Positions 45,001 to 55,733 of a stretch of 64,000 bases of DNA are shown piece after piece. The translations under genes and the position numbers were made by a program. Source of the DNA: Atkinsonella hypoxylon (Eukaryota > Ascomycota > Sordariomycetes > Hypocreales > Clavicipitaceae); contig JFHB01000017.1 of the NCBI GenBank assembly GCA_000729835.1, positions 124,001 through 188,000 on the forward strand, given 5' to 3'. Every line of letters begins with the position of its first letter. Position 1 is the first letter of the stretch. The notes beneath the pieces were generated by a model. That model was given only the letters and a program-made list of their open reading frames with translations, searched no databases and was not told the origin of the DNA.

Positions 45001-47509
45001 GCTCGTCGTGCTCCTCGGGAATAGGCCCATTGAGTTGGCACTGGCGTCCGCCATGAGATTGGCCGCGAGAGTGGTCCGAGAAACGGCCGACTCGAGTGGT
45101 AGCATTAGTGGCTGCCTCAAATTCCTTGGACCTGCCATTTTCTACATTGTCTAGTTCATAGAGCAAGGAGTCCAGCTTTCCCAAGCTGCGTTGGCGCTCG
45201 ACAACTTGTTCTAAGCGATCAACTTCTCGCTGCATCAGCTCGGCATCTTGGTCTGCTTCCGCCAATCGCTCCTCGAGCGTAGAAATATAATCCTCACATG
45301 CAGCCTCATTCTCTTTGACTCGCGCGATTTCCTTACGAAGTTCCGTAATAATGGTGGCATTCTTTTCTTCGCCACTAGTATGACCATCCAATTTTGCCTC
45401 GAGATCGTGCAGATAGTTCTCCGTACTCACCTCACGGTCAACAAGTTTTTGAAGTCGAGTTTGAAGCTGGCTGTTGATCGTCTCAACGTAAGCACATTTT
45501 GTCTCCTTCTCCAGAAGCGAAGTCTCTGTGTTAGAAAGCGTCGTTCGAGTGCTGGACAGGGATTGCTCCAAGCTTTGAATTGTCTTCTCATACTCCAGCA
45601 CGACTTGTTCAACAGCTTGCGCGAAAGAGTTGGAGCGATGCAATCGGTCATCAGCGGACGTATTCTCGCTCTGGCCCGCCTCCTGCGACTCGGTTTCCCT
45701 TGCCCTGGCGAGCTCAGCGATGAGCCTGGCATGTCGCTGACTCAAAGCGCTGTAGTTCTCTTGTGCATCCAGAAGCTGGTTTTGCAGTTCCGTCTCGCGT
45801 TCGTTTTGCCTTTCAGATCGTTCATTCGGCGCTGCGTTTGCTCTTCTCGGGCTGCTCGAGTTTCCATGTGAGCTTCGGATTTGTTCCCTCAAAAAAGACA
45901 CTTCAGCTCGAAGTCGTTCTATCAAAGCCTTGGAGTCTCCATCATCCACCTGCTGAATCCGGGGCTTGGACTGGATGGCCCTAGCACGCTGTGCATATTG
46001 CACTGTGTTTAACGTCTCGCTGAGATGAAACTCAGCTGGTGTGACGCACGCAATCATGTATGTATAGGCATTGCCCCCGAGCGAGTCTTGCAGCAGCCTA
46101 GTGAGCTTGGAATCTCGATACGACACGTGCGAGCCGGGTTGGCGAGAGGACAGTTGGCTGATGACTTTGCCCAGCGATGCCAAGCCAGCATTGATCGAGA
46201 TGCCTTCTTTGGCTCTCTCTCCTTGTGCGCCAGTGTTTTTTAGACGTTCGCTTCCAGCCAGATCCACAAAGTGAAGTTTGCTGTCTGTCGTGACGCCCAA
46301 ATCCTGGCCCGTCATGGCCTCCAAAGGCATAGAAAATCTCTTTTCTGCTCCGGCTGCCGTCTGCAACCTGCTCTTACGCTGAATCAAGTTTAACGAAAAA
46401 ACGGCGTGGGAGCGAGAAGATTTGGCGTTGATCGCAGTTGCATCTGTCTGGCGAATATTCGATCCGAAGTTGAGAGCATTCATCAAGTCGTCGACTGAGT
46501 TGATATCGACTTGCCTTAGGCCGGTGAGAATGATGTTTCCTTTGGTGTCTTCGCGAATGGCGATGTTCGTTCTCTCATTGGATGGCGTCGAATCAGGAAC
46601 AAGTAGATCGCGCAGCTGCTCGTTATATATTTCCACATATGTTGCTTTTAATGACCAATTGCGATTGCCGAGTATGTTCTGTTGATAGGCTCGAGGCGTT
46701 CGCAAGTTCGAGATGGACTGTCGCTTGGACGAAATGCTGCTACTTCCGCTACCATAGGTGTCGAGTTTCTCGAATAAAGCGCTGGCGGCTCGAGGTATCA
46801 CACCTTTGTGATGGGAGGTATAAGTTAGCGGTGTGAATTCACCCTTGGCTTACGGCTACGTTTTGCGGGCAACGTAGTACATGGCAAGGCAGCAGAGAGC
46901 ACTCCGTACCTATCATTGAATCGTCATCTAACTCGCCGAGGCGAGAGGTTCCCATGGTATACGACTTCCCGGCACCAGATTGCCCATATGCCAAAACGGA
47001 GACGTTGTAGCCTTGAGTGAAAGCGCTGATTGAGTCTGACAAGTATTCCCAGATGCCATGCTGCTTGACCTCTGGACCGAAAACGCGATCGAAAACGAAG
47101 ATTTTGCGACCTTGTGGTGAGTCGATTGCCAGGCTCGTGTTTGATGTCATTTGGAGCATAGAGCGCTGGAACCTCTGCGGTATCAAGTCATAACCTGGAT
47201 CACTGTCCCTCAGAGCGGGACGTACGCGAACAGCTAAAGAGAGGGTCAGCAAATTCGTGATGAGAGAGCGGAGGTGACGAGCTGTTTGGTTTGGTTGTGG
47301 CATAGCAGAGCTTGAACCAAGACGTAAAAACAAAGATGCAACGTACCAACTTTGACGGCTGTTCGGCTATCATCGTCAGATGCTCTGCTGCCAATGCCAG
47401 CTTTGCTACTCATGCTCATTCGGCTAGAGCTCCTGGGAGCTGGCTTGATAATGGCGCTAAGAGGCCGCTCTCTTGAATGCAGCGGCGACGCAGGCGGTGA
47501 TGCGGCCAT
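42050..47509 (-). CDS. Kinesin-4-like motor protein with long coiled coil
   Basis: N-terminal kinesin of about 1746 residues; exons 47347-47509, 46910-47233 and 42050-46803. The motor starts at VAVRVRPALRD (residue 54 on), with P-loop YGQSGAGKSYTMG (about 138-149), switch I NAKSSRSHA (about 288), switch II DLAGSE (about 343) and SKLTRLLQDSLGG. It ends near residue 440. The motor resembles kinesin-4 more than kinesin-1 (INAGLASLGKVISQL, TYMIACVTPAE). A very long, mostly coiled-coil tail follows, then a Pro/Ser linker (SLPSPPPAIPLPPLP) and a last coil. The end is basic (GKKKKGSLNCF). Likely a plus-end microtubule motor acting in transport or spindle/microtubule length control; the cargo is unknown. 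The second intron ends in AAG (CACAAAG at 46804). The Met at 47509 is chosen as first in-frame ATG. Confidence 0.9.
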
Positions 47510-50500
47510 GTTGGGTAAACCCAAGGGACTCGACGGGCAGGCACTGTCGATGGTAATGATACTGAGGAAATGAGATGCTACCGAGGACTCAGAGCTTGTG
47601 TCCTAAGTAGTCCTGGAGACAGCCCGTCAGTCTCGGATGGATCGTCAAGCCCGGAAAGGCCCGGCGCCGCGGCGCGTAGTTGGCGAAATTGGACAAACGT
47701 CGCAGCGTCCGATTCATGAACAATCCTTGAAGTTGGGGGGGGGGTGGTTTTTTCGACGGTGTGCCCCTGCGCTGGGGATCTTTTGGCTCGAAAAAAGGGT
47801 CCCTTAGTTCCAGAAGAGCGTTGTGTCGAAGCTAGTTTTCGAGTCGAATCCTGTATCCTGTCTCCCGCGTGGTATCCGGATCGCAACGGTGTAGACCAAA
47901 GGGGATCAGACTCCAGGAAATGAATGAATGGACGGCTGAGCTCTAATGTAGAAGCGGCCAGGGTCCAGAGGCCAGGAGCGACTTTTCTGTCTGAGGGCAA
48001 ATTAAACATACATACGGCTGATTAATTGCATGGCTGGGTCGGTCAGCGACTAACAAGGGGCAACCAGGTGAGGCAGTGCCTGGTCCCCGGCGGGTTTGTG
48101 CTGATTAGCGGAGCGACTGCGGATTGGACTGGCCCCACCTTGGCCCCACCTGGGGGGGGGGGCAAAGGGGGGGGCTATTGTGCCAGCAGAACGCTGGTCT
48201 GGGCATCACGGCGATTCGTTGCCCCTGCCCTGGCTAGCGATCGGGAGCATGGAGAGCGTGGAGAGCATGGAGAGAGAGCATTGGGGGCAATGAGAGCATT
48301 GAGAGAGCGCGGCGAGGTAATGAGGATGTACGGCTCATAAGGCACAGCAACAAAGTGACTGTGGAGGATCGTCACATAAGTGGCTTGGGACTATGGCACA
48401 CAGCAGTATTCACCCTTGTTTACTTTGCGCGCGAACGTGACGGGTCGTAAAGTGGGGCTTGTTTATTCTTCTAATTCTTTATAAACCCAAAAAAAAAAAA
48501 ACAAAAACAAAAAAAAAAAGACCACATATTTTATTTATACGTGTAAAGGCAACGCTGGTGGTAGCTAGGTACTTACCTAGGGTATGTAAAATCATTCAAG
48601 AATTAGAGTGTACCGGAGGAGGTACAGGGTGCATAAGTTTTGTACTGCACACTGCGCGCTAACCCTTGCATAGGTACCTACCAGGTACCTACCTGGGCAC
48701 CTTTCTAGTAGGTAACATGGCAGCACTGACGAATATATTACAAGGGAATTCAAAGAGATGAGTACGCAAACATAGATCCTATAAGCCTAAAACAGAATAC
48801 AGATACATGCCTTTGCATACTTTCCTAATTACATGCGAACGTACGTTCTGGCGCGAGGGATACGAGCAGCTTTGGTGGGCAGATACTTGGACTAGCGCTA
48901 CGGGCTTTACAAGACACTCTAATCACTAGTAAGCATAGTCTCGTGCTAATTCATAATACTGCGGAGAGCAAAATAAGATGTATATCCGTAAAGTGTGACT
49001 AACTGGGATGTTAGCTAATTACTCCGTATACTCCGTAGGAGGATATCATCACTATGTAATGCGCTATAAGGCGCTTAGTACACAGGTACTGTAGATGTAT
49101 AAGCTGAACTATTGGCTAAACTGTACCTACAGCACAACGTCTCAGACACACATCGTGGTGAGGTCAGGCAGGTCCGGGGGCCCGCGTCCTAATGATCGGG
49201 TTATCTACAAACTCGTCCCAGCGGCTTCACGGCAGTGACCCGCTACATTGGCCCAATCACGGATAAGTGGAAGTCATATATAGATACAATCAGTATACGG
49301 AGTAGTTATTGTGTATTCCGTAGTATCATTGACTGCATAAACACCCAGCAAAAAGTAGCGTGCTTGCGTTAGGGCCAGAGTATCAGCCAGAAAGGGGGGA
49401 GTTGGGAGAAGTGTCATTACAGAAAAGCGGAGATGCAGCCGCTGCTGTGCGTTTATTTACCCGGTATCCATTGATCTGCTGACAAGGATCTGCGTTAGCT
49501 AGGGTGTATACGTACCAGTCCAGCCCCTGAATGATTTTACAAATCACCTTGTATCAGGGGCAAACTTCTAATTAAAGGCCACCTTCACCTTATGGGGTTA
49601 TTCTGTGACCTTGTAGTACTTGGTTAGTTGATCACTAATAGTCATAGCTCGACGCCGAGGTTGTGTAGTAGTTTCGCGTATCGTGTTGATTGTCGATGAT
49701 GCCCTGTTATACGTTTTGGGACTCTGTGTTAGTTATATCGTTGGCTGACGGGTGCGTCAGCCGGTGTGCCCAGCTGCGAGTCACCTAATTTGGCATAGCG
49801 TAGGGTGTGGCACGTGAGCCTATTAATAGCTCATGGGCCTTTGATTGGTCAGACGTAAGTCCGCGTTGCTGGCATTAACCACAAAGGCTCTGATCTACGG
49901 ATACACACGGAGTAATTAGGCCTTATTTGATTGCAGAATATTTTCTTGTAGCTAGTCGCAGAGTATTTTGATTGCTATTGGAATTATGCAACGCCCCACA
50001 CGCGTGTTCTGATCAGAGGAAATAAACGCACACTACGGAGTACGGAATACGGAGTAGCGGATTTTTGAACGCACAGCAGCAACGCAACCTGAAACGGAGC
50101 ATGTGCCTCCACACATAATTTTTATTTAGCTGCATTGTACTTTCCCCTTTCTGGCTTAACACTTTATCAGCCCTAACACGCTCGCAACTCAGCAACACCT
50201 AGCTTCCTAACACTTACATGAAGGGAGTTTTCAACAACACGACCGTGCTCCTCTCCCCCTACCCTTGGGGGATCCAACAATAGCATCTAGAAATGGATTG
50301 AGTTAAGCTGAACTTGAACTATCATTGGACCTCAATCAGGGTAAGGACAGGGAATGGGATTAAAATGAAACCTTATGTTTTAAATAAAGGAAAACAACAG
50401 GTTAAATTAGGATATCGCCAGCTCAACTCACACGGAAAGTCATATTCGATTAGACGAATACTTAGTAAACATGCAGTGATACGCTAGTCTGCCTATGCTA

Positions 50501-50705
50501 TATCCTCCTTCTATTCTGTAGTGATAGTAGTTAGTTGCGGTGGCCACATTCACAATTTGTGCAAGTGCATCCCAAGGGTGGACTAGTCACTTGGAAGGAT
50601 CACGTGAGAACGCCATCAGTCTGTGACAGCTCGCCCTCTCCAAGACGCGCTCAATTGTGATGAAAAAACAATGTCATGCTCTCTCATAGCCACTAAGCTG
50701 AAATA
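47510..50705. other. Intergenic DNA, 3.2 kb, between kinesin and EME1 (divergent)
   Basis: It holds the promoters of both genes. It contains G-runs (47737-47746, 48152-48173), a nonamer-type GAGAGC(A/G)TG repeat (48248-48278) and A-runs (48489-48520). TAGGTACCTA words lie at 48565-48720. Many TACTCCGTA / TACGGAGTA words lie at 49019-50058. AT-rich from about 48.5 kb. No gene is recognised. Confidence 0.55.
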
Positions 50706-52777
50706 ATGCCCGATATTATCGATCTCGTCTCTTCCAGTCCACGACATCCTCACCCGGTATCGCCATCGTGCCCGCACATCGCTTCCTCATCACTGCCAGG
50801 TAGCCCTTTGCTCCGTCACGATGCCAAGCTCATCAATGCTTCTAGTAGCAAAATTTCCGATTGTACAAGGAACAATGGACGTGAAGAAACAGCCCGATTG
50901 ACGGGGGCGTCGACAATATTTGACGATATCGACGATAGCATATTCGACTTGCTTGAGGAACCTCAGCGCAAGCGTAGAAGGCTACTTGAACTTGATGCAG
51001 AGAATGAGGGGCTTTCTGAAGCGCTTAGATCTCTATCAGAATCAGAAACATTACCGAGACCTCCGCTACTGATATGCAAAAATCATCAGTCTACCAAAGG
51101 ACGTGCCATGGAACCTATCGAATTCACGAGTTCTCTCGAGACAACATCCCCAAAACCGAGCAAAGGCGACGCGGCTAAGGAGCAGAAACCACCTTTTGCA
51201 AGGCACACAGGGGGTCTTCGAGAGCAAACCCACTTGATCAACATGATCCGTTGCAGTCGGACCCTTTCGCAAGCTCCCCGCAATCCGTTATCCGAGATCG
51301 ACCAGCGGTCAAGAGAGCTGCATCTTTTGACGTTTTCACAAGCTCTCCTCCGCCACAAGCTCCTGCAAGGCAAAGTGGAACACATACATACAACCGACGA
51401 CGACGACGACCAGACTTAGCAGAAGAATCCGTCGCAGATGAAGACCACGGCAACAAATCAGATCCATCTGCAGACAGCCCAATCTTCGAGTCACGGTCGA
51501 AAGTCAACAAACGAGACGAGCTGATCTTGATCGATGAATCCTCAGAAAGTTCGAGCCACTCGAGTGATGACGGACTCCCGTCAATCAAGGACATGGACTT
51601 GTCGATCCGAAGGGCTCGGTCTCCCTTGCGACGTACACAAAGCGACATAACATGGTCAAACCGCAAGGTTTCGCACTCTGCCGTATCGAAGCCACGGGCG
51701 CCGAGGAAGACGGCGGCTGAGCGAGAGGCTGAGAAAGAGAACAAACGGAGAGAGAGAGAAAGACTCAAAGTCATCAAGGCCACAGAGAAGCGTCGTGCTG
51801 CGGCATTGGCCGAAGTAAACAAGCTTCGCACCGATAAGAAGGTGTCCACGCCTGAGATGATTGTCGATTTGCCGTCTGGATTGACTTCAATACTTCAGGT
51901 CCAGATACAAGAAATGCTCCAAGGTTTGGGGGTTGAACATACCTCGTGGAACTGTCCCGAACATAACTTGATCAAATGGCGACGGAAGGTAACCTCAAGA
52001 TTCAACGACGACATGGGTCTCTGGGAGCCCATATCACCCCGGATAACTCATGAAGACATTGCCGTAGTGATTATTCTAGCTGAGGAGCTTGTAGCCTTGA
52101 TTCAAGGAAACCAACTCATGCGGCGCGTTGCTGACATCAAAAGTCTGCAAGCGAACAAGCAGCTCGTCTTTATCCTTCAGGGCATGAACGCATGGATTCG
52201 AAAGAACCGCAGCAATCGTAATCGTCAATTCACGTCAGGTGTCCGATCTGCAAGTGGGGAGACGGTGCCAGCAGCGTCGTCGAAAGCGCGAGCAGGTGCC
52301 GAGTATATCCCAGAAGATATGATTGAGGACGCGATGCTCTCTCTCCATGTTGAGCACGAGATACTCCTTCACCACACGGCGGTACCCATTGAGACGGCAA
52401 GATGGGTGATCAACTTCACCCAGCATATCTCAACAATTCCTTACAAGAAGCAGCGGGATCAGGCAACGTCGGTGGCTGGGTTCTGCATGGAGAGTGGTCA
52501 AGTTCGAACTGGAGATAGCATGCAAGACACGTATGTGCGTATGTTACAAGAGATTGTACGGATCACGGCTCCTATCGCGTATGGAATTGCTGCAGAATAC
52601 AACAGTGTGACCAAGCTTGTTCAAGAGCTGGAACGCACAGGACCAGGAAGTCTCGATACTGTGAGGAAGTGTGCCAATAAGGACGGCGCAGTATCGGACC
52701 GCACGATAGGACAGGCTGTGAGTAGACGGGTACATAAAGTATTTACGGGCACGGACGAGGATAGCACGGATGTATGA
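50706..52777 (+). CDS. eme1: EME1/Mms4, non-catalytic subunit of Mus81 endonuclease (frame break at G5 run)
   Basis: EME1 partners Mus81 to cut branched DNA (nicked Holliday junctions, flaps) in homologous recombination and fork repair. The N-terminal frame from 50706 (MPDIIDLVSSSP; acidic FDDIDDSIFDLLEE, basic RKRRR, IEFTSS) is followed, from a shift at 51210-51214, by SSRANPLDQHDPLQSDPFASSP. Then come DVFTSSPP, a basic coiled segment (REAEKENKRRERERLKV) and the ERCC4-like domain (STPEMIVDLPSG, FILQGMNAW). The C-terminal helix-hairpin region is EDAMLSLHVEHEILLHHT, with ETARWVINFTQHISTIPYK. It ends at 52777. One missing G in the run CACAGGGGGTC would explain the shift; I find no convincing intron. 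The total would be about 690 residues. As in the family, no ERKxxxD catalytic motif is seen. Function is secure; the break could be an assembly error. Confidence 0.85.
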
Positions 52778-54504
52778 GCGAGCAATTCTACCTGAAGGGC
52801 AACGTTGAACAGATTTTTTCGTGACTCAACGAATAGGACCCGCGTTGCGCATTGCAGGCATTAGTTACTGGACCAACCTGCAAGACTGCAGACACAAGGA
52901 AACATGGACAAATCTCATCTACAGTGTCATATGGGCCTTGCTGAAACCACGCTTCATAACCTAGACAATCTCAAGTATCAGTGATTTTTGCCTTTATTTT
53001 CAAGTTGTGACGTCAAGTAAATAAGAGCAAGTGCATTTCAGACAGCGGTTGGACATTGTTTCCACATCGTGTTTCAGTACAGGTCTGTGAATATGTGTTC
53101 TCTCATCATCAGTGCACAAGGGCACCCGCACTTGGGAATAACAGGGGATTTGTGTGACAGTGGTATTGATTTACCTTGCTTTCCGCTTGGGGGTAAAGAA
53201 AGAACCCAACCGTCTTTCTGCGTTGCAAAAGCCGCACTTCCAATTCCGCTTCCGTTGCCAAAATGCTTCCACCGGGGAATGGCGTGCAAAACAGCTAGTG
53301 TCATGGGCATCAAGCGAGCATGGCATATAGCCTGCGCCGTCGTCGCGCATGGCCTGACTCGAGGAAAGCCAGCTTGATGCGAAGCACCGTCTGGCGCGCA
53401 GGACCGTAGCCAAGCCAGCATCGTTTATACCCGTTGTGAACTGGAAAAAGGTGCATGGCACGTGGGAAAGAAACGTGAAGACGACATTTTGTTGTTCCTG
53501 TAGTGTGATGTGCAGCAGAGTTTTTTTTGGGCGTCTCTTGGTTTGGGGGTTTTTTTTTTTTATATATATATATATTTTTCAATGTGGGTCCCCGGGGGGA
53601 ACTGGTCTATTGCATAAGCGGGGTCTCACGGGTAGATGACCTAAGTGCCCTTCGGCTGAATAAGGTAGTTACCACGTGGGGTGCTTGCTATTCGAAAAAA
53701 AAAGCATACGTGCAGTTTTCACCTTGCGAGATACCTCCGACTTGCTCCTCGATGCAAAACGTACATTGAGCAATCAACCATTGATTTCTTGTTGCCTTGT
53801 GCGCTATACTGGTGGCAATGCATGTATATATATATATATATATATAACTCTGGATGTCCAGGTCTTGTGACTTGTCAATGCCAATGAGCCCGCCAGTGAA
53901 TGAAACTTTCCCTGCCGCGTTTCTAGGTAATCACCGCTATGGTTCAAAGTCCCGACGTCTGCTCGGACAATGCGCCGCAAAGACAATCCAGTTACAGTAT
54001 GAAATGTAATGCCCGGTCCGTCCCTCTGGCAAACATGGTTTGGAAAACATGGACCAGTCCAGGGTAGCAGTCTCTGCTCAGACCTCCAACCCGATTTAGA
54101 CCAATCGGAGCATCCCGGCCCACACCCCGAACCCATCAAACACTCAGCTAGTCTCGTCCGGTCCACCTGTGCGGTCGAGTCTGAAATGTAAGTGCTTGCA
54201 TTTTCGTGGCTAAAGCTGAACTGCGTTGTCATAATTTGCAAGGCACCCTTCCCGGTCACGGATCGCCTTCCTCTGACAGAAGTCAAACACCAATGCGTCG
54301 TTCAGAGTTCTTTCTAAAAATAACATAACGACACCCCAAAGTACCATCTGAAGCCTTCCCCGTCCAGCACAACAGCGGAGTGGGCTTCGGCCAATTTACA
54401 TCACGTGACCACGCGCCCATGTATTATGCGGCCCAACCATGCAGCCCATTCCATGCCAACCGCGTCTCCTCCATCAAAATCACCTCACTACAAGTCTAAT
54501 AAGC
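52778..54504. other. Intergenic DNA between EME1 and REV7
   Basis: No gene is recognised. It contains T/TA microsatellites (53549-53578, 53825-53847) and short frames without motif. A 160-codon minus-strand frame (53804-54286) runs into the TA repeat and is judged non-coding. Confidence 0.55.
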
Positions 54505-55514
54505 ATGTCCCCCAGAGAACCAAACCCCGACGCAGGATCCAACCTCGCACCCTCACAGGCCTCCTACCTCCTACAAGCCTTCACGAGCTTCCTCACCATA
54601 GCCCTCCACTCCATTCTGTACAACCGGAACCTCTACCCCAGCACCACGTTCCTCACCGCCCGCGCATACAACCTGCCCGTCCACCAGTCTCGCCACCCCG
54701 GGGTCTGCACCTGGATCCGAGATGCCGTCGCGGCGGCCGCGCAACAAATTCGCTCGGGGGCCGCGAGCCAGATCTGCCTCGTCATCCATGCGCCCCGTAC
54801 GCTGGATGTAGTAGAGCGGTGGATCTTCGACGTCCGGTCCTTCCCTGCCTCCTGGGGCGGTGACAGCTGGCCTGCCGAGCATGAACTGTCGAGCGTGAAT
54901 CGCGATGCTGCTCCGGGCGAAGACACTGTGAATCCGACCGATGTCCATGAGGCTCTGAGAGGAGCTCTGGCTAGGCTTTGCGATGCAGGACAGAGTCGAC
55001 CTTGCCTACCAGAAGGCTGTACCTTTACGCTTGGCGTGGAATTGCATGACCAGGCCGAAGCACCGATTCGTGTAAGTCGCTGCCCTTTGTTTGTTGAAGC
55101 TCCTTCCGCTTGCTGGTCCCTTTTGCTTGCAACCCCAATCTAGATTTTCTGCTTCCTCCACGCGTGGAACAATGCACCAGACTTAACTGGTTACCTTGAA
55201 CCACAGTATCGAGGGGCTCCACTAACAATGGTCCATGGCCACAGCATCCTCAAGTTTGGATTCCATCCCAACCTAGTCTTCAAACACCGGCCGAAAACAG
55301 ACTCGAACCTGGACGAGCTTTGGCAGGATTATCAACTACTCCCATAAGATCAGTTCAGGCAGGCCCTCTCTTCTTCGAGTGCTGGGTTGAGCAGGCTAAG
55401 GTCGATGCTGCTCCTCATCAAGCCCCGGAAGCGGCCCCAAGTTTCTCATCCACATTTGAAAGTCCGGGACCAGCGGATGTGACAACAGATTCGGATTTGA
55501 CATCTTCATCATAA
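54505..55514 (+). CDS. rev7: REV7/MAD2B, HORMA-domain subunit of DNA polymerase zeta
   Basis: HORMA adaptor protein that joins Rev3 and Rev1 in translesion synthesis. Exons 54505-55071 and 55245-55514 give 278 residues. The N-terminal half matches HORMA/Rev7: SYLLQAFTSFLTIALHSILYNR, LYPSTTF, YNLPVHQSRHPGVCTWI and ICLVIHA. The second exon reads HPQVWIPSQPSLQTPAENRLEPGRALAGLSTTPIRSVQAGPLFFECWVEQ (given here as a region, 55245-55395), the safety-belt part of the domain. The start is placed at the Met at 54505 (MSPREPNPDAG). Upstream open frame to 54439 is not conserved in style. A Ser/Pro-rich tail ends the protein. The 173-nt intron is longer than its neighbours in the window. The 3' end converges on the RhoGEF gene, 219 bp apart. 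Confidence 0.85.
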
Positions 55515-55733
55515 TTTATGCTGCTCATAGCTCGTAACGGTGTCTCTCGATGCCCGCTTTCAGACCAGATCCTTGGCTTCCGGCGTCATAAGCTCTCTGC
55601 TTCCCATGAACTTTCCTGTAAATGTAGTAGTATACAAGCTGATGTACAATATGCTGTCTCCCAAATGAACGGCTGTTCATCTTCGGCATTTCAAGCCCAG
55701 CCAGTCAACAAGTCTCTTCAGAAGCAAGGACAC

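Noticed and set aside
53804..54286. Minus-strand open frame of 160 codons
   Set aside because: It ends in a translated TA microsatellite and has no motif; it lies in the EME1-REV7 spacer.
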